Below are positions 25,884 through 36,362 of a stretch of 64,000 nt of DNA, one piece after another. Position 1 is the stretch's first letter. The number at the start of each line of letters is the position of its first letter. The notes beneath the pieces are model-generated. The model saw only the letters and a list, made by a program, of their open reading frames with translations, did not search any database and was not told the origin of the DNA. This DNA is from Dermabacteraceae bacterium TAE3-ERU27 (GTDB taxonomy: Bacteria > Actinomycetota > Actinomycetes > Actinomycetales > Dermabacteraceae), in assembly GCA_019218415.1 (NCBI GenBank), contig JAHUUL010000002.1, positions 372,001-436,000 of the forward strand, given 5' to 3'. The position numbers and the translations under genes were made by a program.

Positions 25884-26238
25884 AACAATTCCTCTCCGTT
25901 AGGTTCCTAAGAAAGTGCCCTAGGAAAAGTCACCTTCGCCACGTTACCGAGCGGGACTGCCTCGTGCAGCGCCATGGCCTGCACTGATACCTTTTCCACG
26001 ATTTTTATAGCGGCGGAAATGAACCGGGAAATGAACGCCGAGTGAACTAAGAAAGTGCAGGTCAGAGCAGACACATAGCAGCGCTTACGGAAAGCGTCAA
26101 GAAAAGTGCCTCTTTGACGGAGTAGGCGATCTTGCCCGCGGGTGCTATCTTGCCCGCGCACAAAACGCGAACGGGGGCGGGGAAGCAGCCGCTCCCCGCC
26201 CCCGTCCAGTGACGTTTTAACGCGTTAGCTGTCGTTAC
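25884..26238. other. 355-base non-coding region with paired short direct repeats
   Basis: No credible gene; the only open frame (minus, 25907-26161) has no family resemblance. It holds three repeated elements: CTAAGAAAGTGC at 25907-25918 and 26047-26058; GGAAATGAAC at 26015-26024 and 26027-26036 (12-base period); ATCTTGCCCGCG at 26129-26140 and 26147-26158 (18-base period). CGTCAA/TTGACG arms lie at 26095-26119. The region is AT-richer than its neighbours. It should contain the symporter promoter, so some repeats may bind regulators. The gatB terminator occupies its right end. Confidence 0.5.
26171..26205 (-). terminator. GC-rich hairpin downstream of gatB
   Basis: ACGGGGGCGGGGA (26171-26183) pairs perfectly with TCCCCGCCCCCGT (26193-26205) across a 9-base loop. 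It is 34 bases beyond the gatB stop and lacks a U-tract. The stem resembles those at 12367 and 48184. Confidence 0.7.
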
Positions 26239-27735
26239 TCAGCCGTTGATCTTTTCCAGGATGATCTCGCGGACGCGCCCCGCGTCTGCCTGGCCGCGCG
26301 TGGCCTTCATGATCGGCCCCATCAGCGCGCCGATGGCCTGCATCTTGCCGCCCTTGATCTTTTCGACCACGTCGGGGTTGTCGGCGATAGCCTGTTCCAC
26401 GGCCCCGGTCAGCACCGAATCGTCGGACACGACGGCTAGGCCTTCGGCTTCCACGATCTTGGCGGGATCGCCCTCTCCGGCAACGACCTTCGCCAGCACG
26501 CGCTTAGCGATCTTGTCGTTGATCTTGCCTTCGTCAACCAGCTTCTGCAGCTCGGCCACCTGGCCGCCGGTCACGCCCAGCGCTTCCAGCTCCAGCTCGC
26601 GCTCCTTGGCGGTGCGGGCCAGTTCGCCCATCCACCACTTGCGGGCCGCCTGCGCGCTCGCGCCCTCAGCCACGGTCGCCTCGATCAGATCGAGAGCGCC
26701 CGCGTTGATGACGTCGCGCATCTCCAGGTCGGTGAAGCCCCACTCACCGATCAGCCTGCGGCGGCGCTGCGCGGGCAGCTCCGGCAGGGAGGCGCGGATC
26801 TCCTCCACCCATTCGCGCCTCGGCGCCACCGGCACCAGATCCGGCTCCGGGAAGTAACGGTAGTCCTCGGCATCCGACTTTTCACGGCCCGACGAGGTCT
26901 GGCCGTCTTCCTCGTGGAAGTGGCGGGTTTCCTGGATGACCTTTTCCCCGGCGTCCAGGATCGCTGCCTGGCGTCGCATCTCGAACGTCACGGCCCGTTC
27001 GATGGAACGGAACGAGTTCACGTTCTTCGTCTCGGTGCGGGTGCCCAGCGGAGAATCGGGCGTCTCGCGCAGCGAGACGTTGATGTCGGCACGCACGTTG
27101 CCGCGCTCCATGCGAGCCTCGGAGACCCCGAGCGCGCGGAAAATATCGCGCAGGGTACGAACGTAGGCTGCCGCGACCTCGGGGGCACGCTCACCGGCAC
27201 CCGGGATCGGGCGGGTCACGATCTCAACCAGCGGCACGCCCGCACGGTTGTAATCGACCAGCGAATGCGTTGCGCCCTGGATGCGTCCGGTAGCGCCACC
27301 GATGTGGGTGTTCTTGCCGGCGTCCTCTTCAATGTGGGCGCGTTCGATCTCCACGCGGAAGATCTCGCCATCCTCCAGCTCCACGTCGAGGTAGCCGTCG
27401 TAAGCGATCGGCTCGTCGTACTGGGAGGTCTGGAAGTTCTTCGTCAGATCCGGGTAGAAGTACTGCTTGCGGGCGAAACGGCACTTTTCTGCGATCTTGC
27501 AGTTCAGCGCGAGGCCGATCTTGATCGCGTACTCAACCGCCTTGCCGTTCACTACCGGCAGGCTGCCGGGCAGACCCAGCGAGACAGGGGTGATGGCGGT
27601 GTTCGGTTCCGCGGCGAAGATATTGGGCGCACCGTCGAACATCTTGGTGGCGGTGCCCAGCTCAACGTGGACCTCGATGCCGAGTACCGGGTCGTAGCGC
27701 TTCGCGGCGTCCGCGAAATCAACCAGTTCAGTCAT
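26239..27735 (-). CDS. gatB: Aspartyl/glutamyl-tRNA(Asn/Gln) amidotransferase subunit B
   Basis: tRNA-binding and kinase subunit of the GatCAB amidotransferase (498 residues). It starts near [20 protein letters not shown] and carries the conserved [21 protein letters not shown] and [14 protein letters not shown]. The C-terminal YqeY-like tail (last 150 residues, to KINGstop) recognises the tRNA elbow. It follows gatA by 2 bases. In this genome it most likely amidates Glu-tRNA-Gln made by the GluRS encoded at 8396. Confidence 0.97.
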   Translation of the reverse strand: MTELVDFADAAKRYDPVLGIEVHVELGTATKMFDGAPNIFAAEPNTAITPVSLGLPGSLPVVNGKAVEYAIKIGLALNCKIAEKCRFARKQYFYPDLTKNFQTSQYDEPIAYDGYLDVELEDGEIFRVEIERAHIEEDAGKNTHIGGATGRIQGATHSLVDYNRAGVPLVEIVTRPIPGAGERAPEVAAAYVRTLRDIFRALGVSEARMERGNVRADINVSLRETPDSPLGTRTETKNVNSFRSIERAVTFEMRRQAAILDAGEKVIQETRHFHEEDGQTSSGREKSDAEDYRYFPEPDLVPVAPRREWVEEIRASLPELPAQRRRRLIGEWGFTDLEMRDVINAGALDLIEATVAEGASAQAARKWWMGELARTAKERELELEALGVTGGQVAELQKLVDEGKINDKIAKRVLAKVVAGEGDPAKIVEAEGLAVVSDDSVLTGAVEQAIADNPDVVEKIKGGKMQAIGALMGPIMKATRGQADAGRVREIILEKING

Positions 27736-27737
27736 GC

Positions 27738-29243
27738 TCAGTTAGTCCCTTCCTCAAGCGCGGGCGCTTTCGCCAGCAGCGGGCCGCCCCAGTTCTCTTC
27801 CAGCAGCGCTTCCAGCGCACCGGCCACGCCGTAAAGGCGGCGATCCTGCATCGCGGGGGCGAGGAACTGGATACCGACGGGCAGGCCGTCGGAGGCCAGG
27901 CCTGCGGGAAGCGAAATGCCGGGGATACCGGACAGGTTCGCGGGAATCGTGGCGACGTCGTTCATGTACATCGCGAGCGGATCGTCCATCTTTTCCCCGA
28001 ACTTGAACGCCGTGGTGGGCGCGGTCGGGGAAGCCAGGACGTCTACCTGCGCGAAGGCGCGCGCAAAATCGGCCTGGATCAGGGTGCGTACCTTGAGGGC
28101 CGCACCGTAGTGCTCCTCGTACTGGCCAGAGCTGAGCGCGTAGGTGCCCAGCATGATGCGGCGCTTCACCTCGTGGCCGAAACCGGCCCCGCGGGTAGCA
28201 GCCATCACGCGCTCTGCGGTCGCGCCGCCCTCGGGGACCACCCGCAGGCCGTAGCGCATGCCGTCGAACTTCGCCAGGTTAGAGGAAGCCTCGGCGGGCA
28301 TGATCAGGTAGTAGGCGCCCAGCGCGTACTCGAAGCTGGGGCAGGAAACCTCGACGATCTCGGCACCGGCGGCCTCGAGTGCCGCCAGCGATTCGTTGAA
28401 GCGAGCGGTGACGTCGGCCTGGAAACCTTCGCCCTGCAGCTCCTTGATGACGCCGATCTTCATGCCTTTCACGTCGCGCTGCTTAGCGGCGGCCACGAAG
28501 TCGGTGGGCATCTCCCGGATCGAGGTCGAATCGCGCGGATCGTAGCCGCCGATCAGTTCGTGCAGCGCCGCCGCGTCGAGAACGCTGCGGGTGCAGGGGC
28601 CCGCCTGGTCAAGCGAGGAAGCCATCGCGATCAGGCCGTAACGGGAAACGGAGCCATAGGTCGGCTTAACGCCCACGGTGCCGGTGACCGCTGCGGGCTG
28701 GCGGATGGAGCCGCCCGTGTCGGTGCCGATCGCGAGCGGGGCCTCGAATGCGGCCAGGGCCGCCGCGCTACCGCCGCCGCTGCCTCCGGGGATGCAGTCC
28801 AGGTTCCAGGGGTTGCGGGTGATACCGAAGGCGCTGGTCTCGGTGGAAGAGCCCATCGCGAACTCGTCCATGTTGGTCTTGCCGAGCACGGGCAGCCCGG
28901 CGGCGTTGATGCGCTCTACCAGGGTCGCGTCGTACGGCGGCACCCAGCCTTCCAGCATCTTGGAGCCCGCGGTGGTGGGCATGCCCTTGGTGACCACGAC
29001 GTCCTTGACGGCGATGGGCACGCCCGCGAGCGGGTGCAGGGTTTCGCCTGCCTGACGGCGGGCGTCAACGTCGCGCGCCACCTGGCGGGCGCCGTCCGCG
29101 TTCACGTGCAGGTAGGAGTGGACGGTGGCGTCCACGGCCTCCATGCGTTCGAGGTGGGCATCCACCAGCTCTACCGAGCTGGTTTCGCCCGCGGCTAGCT
29201 TCGCCGCCATTTCGCTCGCGCTCAGGCGAATCAGGTCACTCAT
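27738..29243 (-). CDS. gatA: Aspartyl/glutamyl-tRNA(Asn/Gln) amidotransferase subunit A
   Basis: Amidase-signature glutaminase subunit (501 residues). The catalytic Ser-cisSer-Lys triad is readable: Lys in [14 protein letters not shown] (about 79), the Gly/Ser-rich [13 protein letters not shown] and the nucleophile in [15 protein letters not shown] 29243 was preferred over GTG 29249 because GGGAGG is then 7 bases upstream, although the GTG overlaps the gatC stop as GTGA. It supplies ammonia from glutamine to GatB. Confidence 0.97.
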   Translation of the reverse strand: MSDLIRLSASEMAAKLAAGETSSVELVDAHLERMEAVDATVHSYLHVNADGARQVARDVDARRQAGETLHPLAGVPIAVKDVVVTKGMPTTAGSKMLEGWVPPYDATLVERINAAGLPVLGKTNMDEFAMGSSTETSAFGITRNPWNLDCIPGGSGGGSAAALAAFEAPLAIGTDTGGSIRQPAAVTGTVGVKPTYGSVSRYGLIAMASSLDQAGPCTRSVLDAAALHELIGGYDPRDSTSIREMPTDFVAAAKQRDVKGMKIGVIKELQGEGFQADVTARFNESLAALEAAGAEIVEVSCPSFEYALGAYYLIMPAEASSNLAKFDGMRYGLRVVPEGGATAERVMAATRGAGFGHEVKRRIMLGTYALSSGQYEEHYGAALKVRTLIQADFARAFAQVDVLASPTAPTTAFKFGEKMDDPLAMYMNDVATIPANLSGIPGISLPAGLASDGLPVGIQFLAPAMQDRRLYGVAGALEALLEENWGGPLLAKAPALEEGTN

Positions 29244-29245
29244 GT

Positions 29246-29542
29246 TCACTCCTCCCCCAGAATCTGCGGTACACCGAACCGGCCCTCGATAGCCTGGGGC
29301 GCGCCCGCGAGGGCGTCCTCCTGGCTCAGGGTCTCGGTCACCACGTCTTCCCGGAAGACGTTAGTCATCGGGATGGGGTGGGAGGTGGGCTCAATATCCT
29401 GACGCGCGACCTCTGCTACGGAATGAACAGCGTCCATAATGGCGTCGAACTCGCCCGCGAAACGGGTCAGTTCTTCTTCGCTTAGTTCAATTCGTGCAAG
29501 GCCGGCCAGGCGTGCAACTTCGTCTCGTCCAATCGCTGGCAT
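29246..29542 (-). CDS. gatC: Aspartyl/glutamyl-tRNA(Asn/Gln) amidotransferase subunit C
   Basis: 98-residue subunit that wraps GatA and GatB together. Family features are [20 protein letters not shown] at the N-terminus, the [17 protein letters not shown] segment and VPQILGE at the end. First gene of gatCAB. ATG 29542 has no Shine-Dalgarno site but has TAGAAT 6 bases upstream, indicating a leaderless transcript. Confidence 0.95.
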   Translation of the reverse strand: MPAIGRDEVARLAGLARIELSEEELTRFAGEFDAIMDAVHSVAEVARQDIEPTSHPIPMTNVFREDVVTETLSQEDALAGAPQAIEGRFGVPQILGEE

Positions 29543-29548
29543 GGGGCC

Positions 29549-29554
29549 ATTCTA
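29549..29554 (-). promoter_or_regulatory. -10 element of a probable leaderless gatCAB promoter
   Basis: Minus-strand TAGAAT ends 6 bases before the gatC ATG, so transcription should begin at the start codon. It is only 14 bases from a divergent -10 element on the other strand (29569-29574), making this a very compact divergent promoter. Confidence 0.55.
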
Positions 29555-29568
29555 CGCACCGCCCTAGG

Positions 29569-29574
29569 TAGGCT
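29569..29574 (+). promoter_or_regulatory. -10 element of a probable leaderless promoter toward the DUF808 gene
   Basis: TAGGCT ends 6 bases before ATG 29581. Transcription would start at that ATG, which opens a 9-codon frame running into the DUF808 start. No good -35 hexamer was found. Confidence 0.45.
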
Positions 29575-29580
29575 TAAACC

Positions 29581-29610
29581 ATGACTTCTAACTGGGCGGT
29601 AAAACTGTGA
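29581..29610 (+). CDS. Possible 9-residue leader peptide coupled to the DUF808 gene
   Basis: ATG 29581 reads MTSNWAVKL and stops with TGA that overlaps the GTG start of the DUF808 gene (GTGA at 29607-29610). It has a leaderless-type promoter immediately upstream. Ribosomes starting at the leaderless ATG could reinitiate at the GTG. The coding claim rests on position only. Confidence 0.3.
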   Translation: MTSNWAVKL

Positions 29611-30497
29611 GCGGCGGCCTGGCCGCGCTGCTGGATGACATCGCGCTGCTCGCCAAAATGGCGGCGGCAAGCGTGGACGATGTGGCTGCCGCGTCTGCCC
29701 GCGCCAGCGTGAAAGCGGCGGGCGTGGTGGTGGACGATACCGCCGTCACCCCGCAGTACGTGCACGGCGTAACGCCGGCACGCGAACTGCCGATCATCAA
29801 GAAGATCGCGCTCGGTTCGCTGCGCAACAAACTGCTGTTCATCCTGCCCGGCGCGCTGCTGCTGAGCCAGTTCCTGCCCTGGCTGCTCACCCCGCTGCTG
29901 ATGCTGGGCGGCGCCTATCTGTGCTTCGAGGGCGCGGAAAAGATCCTTTCGCTGCTCAAACCCTCCCACGAAGAACCCGCCGTAGCCACGGGGGACGAGG
30001 CTTCCCTGGTGGCGGGCGCGGTGCGCACAGATTTCATTCTGAGTGCCGAAATCATGGTGATCGCACTCGGCGAAGTGGTGCGCGAGCCGTTCGTAACCCG
30101 CGCCATCACGCTGGCGGTGGTGGCCGTGTTCATCACGGTGCTGGTCTACGGCGTGGTCGCGGTAATCGTGAAGATGGACGACGTCGGCCTGCACCTGGCT
30201 GCCAAGCCCCGTACCCGCCGCACCGGACACGCCCTGGTACGGGCGATGCCCCACGTGCTGCGGGTGCTTTCCGGCGTCGGCATGGTGGCAATGCTCTGGG
30301 TGGGCGGGCATATCCTGCTTGACGGGCTGCACAAGCTCGGCTGGCACGCCCCGCTCGACCTGGCGCATGAGGCCGCCCACGCGGTACCGCACCTGCTTTC
30401 CTGGCCGGTCGAGACCCTGCTGTCGGCGCTGGCGGGCCTGCTGACCGGGGCTTTGCTAGTCGGCGCGGCCCACCTGGCCGGGCACGGCAAGCATTAA
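29607..30497 (+). CDS. DUF808 family membrane protein (YedI-like)
   Basis: 296-residue polytopic membrane protein. The N-terminus SGGLAALLDDIALLAKMAA, the stretch VKAAGVVVDDTAVTPQYV (about 35-52), FEGAEKI and RTDFILSAEIMVIALGEV are hallmarks of DUF808. Four or five helices are visible, and the C-terminus is His-rich. Function of the family is unknown. The GTG is preceded by GGCGG and overlaps the stop of a possible leader peptide. It is divergent from gatC with 38 bases between the leader ATG and the gatC ATG. Confidence 0.88.
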   Translation: MSGGLAALLDDIALLAKMAAASVDDVAAASARASVKAAGVVVDDTAVTPQYVHGVTPARELPIIKKIALGSLRNKLLFILPGALLLSQFLPWLLTPLLMLGGAYLCFEGAEKILSLLKPSHEEPAVATGDEASLVAGAVRTDFILSAEIMVIALGEVVREPFVTRAITLAVVAVFITVLVYGVVAVIVKMDDVGLHLAAKPRTRRTGHALVRAMPHVLRVLSGVGMVAMLWVGGHILLDGLHKLGWHAPLDLAHEAAHAVPHLLSWPVETLLSALAGLLTGALLVGAAHLAGHGKH

Positions 30498-30504
30498 CCA
30501 ATCA

Positions 30505-30553
30505 GAAAAAAGGGGCTTTCCTACCCGCACCGGTAGGAACGCCCCCTTTTTTT
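30505..30553. terminator. Bidirectional terminator between DUF808 gene and ligA
   Basis: AAAAAAGGGGC and CTTTCCTACC on the left pair with GGTAGGAA and GCCCCCTTTTTT on the right around a short loop. A/T runs on both sides serve the convergent genes ending at 30497 and 30574. Confidence 0.92.
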
Positions 30554-30573
30554 AGTCAGCCTGCGGTAACGGG

Positions 30574-32721
<2,148 letters not shown>

Positions 32722-32741
32722 CTATCTAGCGCCTAGCGGTT

Positions 32742-33137
32742 TTACTTGATCTTGCTGAAATCTACGCCGACTTCCTTGCACTGCTGAGTCACGCTTTCCA
32801 TCTGGAAGCCGAGCGAGAGCACCTTTTCGGGGTTCTTCGCGAAGTCCGCGCTGAGCGATTCGGAAAGTCCCTCGAATGCCTTGGCGAGTTCGTCGCTAGA
32901 GGCCTCCCCGGCCGCGCGGCGGGCGGGCTCCGCCAGCTGAGAAAGCATTTCAGTGGCTTCCTTCAGGCTGTTCGGGCGCTTGTCGCCGTACTTCTTCGCC
33001 TCTTCCTTAACCTGGTTTGCGAAACTCTCGCAGGCGCGCTCGTCGCTCTTGGGAGCCATTATGCTGCAGCCCCCGGTGGCCAGGGGGAAAGACAGGCAAA
33101 GGGCGAGGGCGGCGGCGCGCACGAGTTTATTTTTCAT
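32742..33137 (-). CDS. Putative lipoprotein, unknown function
   Basis: 131-residue secreted lipoprotein starting at ATG 33137 (MKNKLVRAAALALCLSFPLATGGC). It has a basic n-region, hydrophobic h-region and lipobox ATGGC with Cys at residue 24. The mature part is mostly helical and charged, with two further cysteines (in ERACES and QQCKE) that could form a disulfide. No family recognised. In mycobacteria a lipoprotein gene (lpqA) lies in the same neighbourhood of ligA, but I cannot show they are related. Confidence 0.78.
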   Translation of the reverse strand: MKNKLVRAAALALCLSFPLATGGCSIMAPKSDERACESFANQVKEEAKKYGDKRPNSLKEATEMLSQLAEPARRAAGEASSDELAKAFEGLSESLSADFAKNPEKVLSLGFQMESVTQQCKEVGVDFSKIK

Positions 33138-33172
33138 AGGCTCCAGGTTACCCTCTGGCAACGCCACTGCGA

Positions 33173-34150
33173 CTATGCGCTGAGGGCCTCGGCCGCATAG
33201 GGGGCAGCACGCAGCAGCGCCGCCAGGTCCGCCTCGCGCAGTTCGCGCTCCGTAAGCGGGGGCCGGTTCAGCGCCCGTTCGTGCGCTCTCCTACTAGCCA
33301 GCAGCGTCAGGCCCGACATCTCCTTTAGGGCAAAGCCCAGTTCGCGCCAGGCCGCGCAGGCAGATCGCCAGGCGGGTCCGGGGTTTTGCGGATCTACCAG
33401 CAGGGTCGGTAGGCGCTCCGCGTCGCGCAGGCTCGCCACCAGCTCCCAATCTTTGCGGGAGGCCGGGGTTTCCAGCCTGCCGAGCCGCAGCGGGTCTATG
33501 CCGACGGTGCAGTTCACCGGCAGCGGACGCGGGGCGCACACCGTCGGCTCCGTCAGGGAATCGGTCAGGCCGCGTAGCAGTTGCAGCGCTTCCTCCCGAG
33601 GGATCGCCCGATACCGGCGATACCCGGAGGCGGTCGGGATAGCCCCGGCGCAGACGGCCTCAAACGCCGGCTCCCACACCGTGTAGGTGATACGCGCACC
33701 GGGCAGACGGGTAGCGAGATCTTCGCGCAGCCGCGCCGCGCCCTCGGCAAGCATCGCGGGAAGCTCCCGCACCGCGCCGCTATCGGCGAGCAGCCGCTCC
33801 CCCGTGCTCAGGTGGGTGGCGGTGGCCAGACTGAGCGGGCCAAGCAGCGAGATGCGCAGCTCCCCCTCGTACCCGAAGAACTCGATTTGCGCGCTTTCGT
33901 GCGCCCTGCGGCGCTCGTCCCGCGCGGCACGCCAGAAATGATCCTCGCCCACGCCTATCCGCCAACCGTAGGGGGCAAGGTCGCCGCCTATCGGTAGGTA
34001 TGCCAGGGTTGCGGCCACGATGTCGGTAAACGGCAGGTAGGGGGCGGCAGCTATCGCATCATCTACGTCGCTACCCAGGCAGCGATATACGGTGCCGACG
34101 GGGTTTTCGGCCCGCAGCGTGCCGTCACCGGTTATCGTGAGCAGGCTCAT
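33173..34150 (-). CDS. MetE-like (cobalamin-independent methionine synthase superfamily) protein
   Basis: 325-residue cytoplasmic protein between mnmA and ligA, the same place as mycobacterial Rv3015c, which belongs to the UROD/MetE-like superfamily. Sequence support is modest: the N-terminal PVGTVYRCLGSDVDDAI and PYLPFTD patterns, ISLLGPLSLA in the middle and LPVNCTVGIDPLRLG toward the end fit this barrel fold. I do not see the HxC zinc motif of true MetE, so methionine synthesis is doubtful. The start overlaps the mnmA stop as ATGA. It may act with the thiolation genes upstream, but nothing shows how. Confidence 0.65.
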   Translation of the reverse strand: MSLLTITGDGTLRAENPVGTVYRCLGSDVDDAIAAAPYLPFTDIVAATLAYLPIGGDLAPYGWRIGVGEDHFWRAARDERRRAHESAQIEFFGYEGELRISLLGPLSLATATHLSTGERLLADSGAVRELPAMLAEGAARLREDLATRLPGARITYTVWEPAFEAVCAGAIPTASGYRRYRAIPREEALQLLRGLTDSLTEPTVCAPRPLPVNCTVGIDPLRLGRLETPASRKDWELVASLRDAERLPTLLVDPQNPGPAWRSACAAWRELGFALKEMSGLTLLASRRAHERALNRPPLTERELREADLAALLRAAPYAAEALSA

Positions 34151-35226
34151 CGGATCGTGCCGCAGGCCACGACGCGCTCGCCCTCCGGGTCGGGCACGTA
34201 AAGCACGATGGTTTGCCCGGCGGCAACGCCGCGCAGCGGCTCGGCAAGCCGCACCTTGAAGCCGTCCTCCGTGTTCTCCGCGCGGGCGGGCGTGCAGGCC
34301 CCGTGCGCCCGGATCTGCACCAGTACCTCCATGCCGTCCCTCACCGGCTCGAAAAATACCGGGTTAGCGGCGGCTATCTCGGCCCGGCGCAGCAGCGTCT
34401 CCGCGCCAACCACCACCTGGCGGCTCTCGGGACGAATCTCTACCACGTAGCGCGGCTTGCCGTCTGGTGCGGGGCGCTCCAGGCCCAGGCCCTTACGCTG
34501 GCCGATGGTGAACTCGTGGGTGCCGCGATGGGTGCCGAGCACCTCACCGTCGGGCGTGACCAGATCGCCCTCGTTCTCACCCAGCCTGCTGCGCAGGAAC
34601 CCCTGGGTATCGCCGTCGGGAATGAAGCAGATGTCGTAGCTGTCTGGCTTGCGGGATACCCCGAGCCGGCGCTGATAGGCCTCCTGGCGCACCTGCTCCT
34701 TGTCGGCCACGTCCCCCAGCGGGAAGATCGCGTGCGCCAGGTTCTCCTGCCCCATCACCGCCAGCACGTAGCTTTGGTCCTTGGGGATGTTTGCGGCGCG
34801 GTGCAGCGAGCGGCCGCCGTCCGGGCCACGGTTAGCGAGGTGCGCATAGTGGCCGGTCGCCACGGCATCGAAGCCGAGGATGCGGGCGCGCTCCAGCAGG
34901 GAAGAAAACTTGATCCGCTCATTGCAGCGCACGCAGGGGTTAGGGGTGCGCCCTGCGCGGTATTCGCTGAGGAAGTCGTCGATTACGGCTTCCTCGAAGT
35001 CGTCGGAAAGGTCCCACACGTAGTAGGGGATGCCGAGCTTGTCGCATACCCGGCGCGCGTCCACCGCGTCCTCTACCGTGCAGCAGCCGCGAGATCCGGT
35101 GCGGCGGGCCTCACGGCTCTTGGACAGCGCCATGTGCACGCCGACCACCTCGTGCCCCATATCTACCGCACGTGCCGCCGCTACCGCGGAGTCCACTCCG
35201 CCGCTCATCGCTGCCAAAACCTTCAC
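34147..35226 (-). CDS. mnmA: tRNA-specific 2-thiouridylase MnmA
   Basis: PP-loop enzyme of 359 residues that thiolates U34 of tRNA-Lys, -Glu and -Gln, so it acts on the tRNA families encoded and charged in this window. PP-loop is MSGGVDSAVAA (7-17). The catalytic cysteines are in PNPCVRCNERIKF (about residue 97) and DICFIPDGD. The tRNA-contact ATGHYAHL is present. It lies 11 bases after the cysteine desulfurase that would supply sulfur. Confidence 0.96.
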   Translation of the reverse strand: MKVLAAMSGGVDSAVAAARAVDMGHEVVGVHMALSKSREARRTGSRGCCTVEDAVDARRVCDKLGIPYYVWDLSDDFEEAVIDDFLSEYRAGRTPNPCVRCNERIKFSSLLERARILGFDAVATGHYAHLANRGPDGGRSLHRAANIPKDQSYVLAVMGQENLAHAIFPLGDVADKEQVRQEAYQRRLGVSRKPDSYDICFIPDGDTQGFLRSRLGENEGDLVTPDGEVLGTHRGTHEFTIGQRKGLGLERPAPDGKPRYVVEIRPESRQVVVGAETLLRRAEIAAANPVFFEPVRDGMEVLVQIRAHGACTPARAENTEDGFKVRLAEPLRGVAAGQTIVLYVPDPEGERVVACGTIR

Positions 35227-35237
35227 GAGGCACGAGT

Positions 35238-36362
35238 CTAGAGCGATTCGATGCGCCTGGCCGCCCTTATCGCTTCTGGCAGACAGTTAGCGACCCGACT
35301 CACGTCCTCTTCGCCGCTGGTGTGGCCGAACGAGAAACGGATCGCGCCCCGCCGCACATTCACCGGATAGCCCATCGCGCGCAGCACGTGACTGTCCTCG
35401 GTGACGCCCGCCTGGCAGGCCGAACCGCCGGAGGCGTCTATGCCCTGGCTATCCAGGACGAACAGCAGCGCGTCCTGGTTACAGTCGGGAATGCAGGCGT
35501 GCACAATGTGCGGCGCGTGCGTGGCATCCGCGGCGGTCAGCACTGCCCTAGCATCGGATTCCTCGATCACCCGGCGCAGCTCCCGCGCTAACTTTTCGTA
35601 GCGGGCGGCGTTTTCTGCCAGGGAACCGATGGCCACGCGCAGCGCTGCGGCGAGCGCCACCGCGCCCGGCGCGTCCAGGGTGCCGGAACGCACCTGCCGT
35701 TGCTGTCCTCCCCCGGTCATGTGCGGGGTGAGGGGCAGGTCGGGGTCACACAGGAGAGCGCCGACGCCGACGGGGGCACCTATTTTGTGGCCGGAGAGGC
35801 TAACCAGGTCTAGCTGGCGCTGCGTACCGACGCCGATCTCCAGCGGGATGTGGCCGATGGCTTGCACCGCGTCGGTGTGAAAGCGGGCCCCGTAGCTGTG
35901 CGCTATTTCTGCGAGCGCGCGGACGTCCTGCACCACGCCGGTTTCGTTGTTCACCGCGTGCACGCTTACCAGGCTGGCGGGGCGCGCGGCCAGTTCCTCG
36001 GCGAGCGCGTCGGGGGTGAGGGTGCCGTCGGCGCGAACGGGGAGGATTCTGCCTCCTAGCGCCTGCACGGTTTCGAGCACCGCGGGGTGTTCCGTTGCGG
36101 TGGTGACTACCTCTCCGTCCACCCCGCGCAGCGCGAGGTTATCCGCCTCCGTGCCGGAACAGGTGAGGATCACCCAGGAGGAGGGAACCCCGAGCAGCTG
36201 CGCGATCTCGTCTATCGCGTCGGCAAACAGGGTGCGGGCGCGGCGCCCGGAAGAGTGCAGCGCCGACGGATTACCGACGCTTTCGAGCGCTCGCAGATAG
36301 GGTTCGCGCACCTGCGGGTGCAGGGGCGAGGTGGCGGCGTGGTCCAGGTAGTGCCTCACCAC
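35238..36362 (-). CDS. Cysteine desulfurase (NifS/IscS family)
   Basis: PLP enzyme of 374 residues that takes sulfur from cysteine onto an active-site Cys. Key sites are YLDHAATSP (start), ATEHPAVLE, HTDAVQAIG, the PLP Lys in SLSGHKIGAP (about 200) and the catalytic Cys in DASGGSACQAG (about 320). The linkage to mnmA is conserved in actinobacteria (Rv3025c-Rv3024c), so it is likely the sulfur donor for tRNA 2-thiolation. The start GTG 36362 overlaps the upstream TPR gene by 7 bases. An adjacent GTG at 36359 is equally possible. Confidence 0.93.
   Translation of the reverse strand: MVRHYLDHAATSPLHPQVREPYLRALESVGNPSALHSSGRRARTLFADAIDEIAQLLGVPSSWVILTCSGTEADNLALRGVDGEVVTTATEHPAVLETVQALGGRILPVRADGTLTPDALAEELAARPASLVSVHAVNNETGVVQDVRALAEIAHSYGARFHTDAVQAIGHIPLEIGVGTQRQLDLVSLSGHKIGAPVGVGALLCDPDLPLTPHMTGGGQQRQVRSGTLDAPGAVALAAALRVAIGSLAENAARYEKLARELRRVIEESDARAVLTAADATHAPHIVHACIPDCNQDALLFVLDSQGIDASGGSACQAGVTEDSHVLRAMGYPVNVRRGAIRFSFGHTSGEEDVSRVANCLPEAIRAARRIESL

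Noticed and set aside
25907-26161. 84-codon minus-strand frame before the symporter gene
   Set aside because: No ribosome site, no family resemblance, overlaps repeat elements and would end inside the symporter leader.
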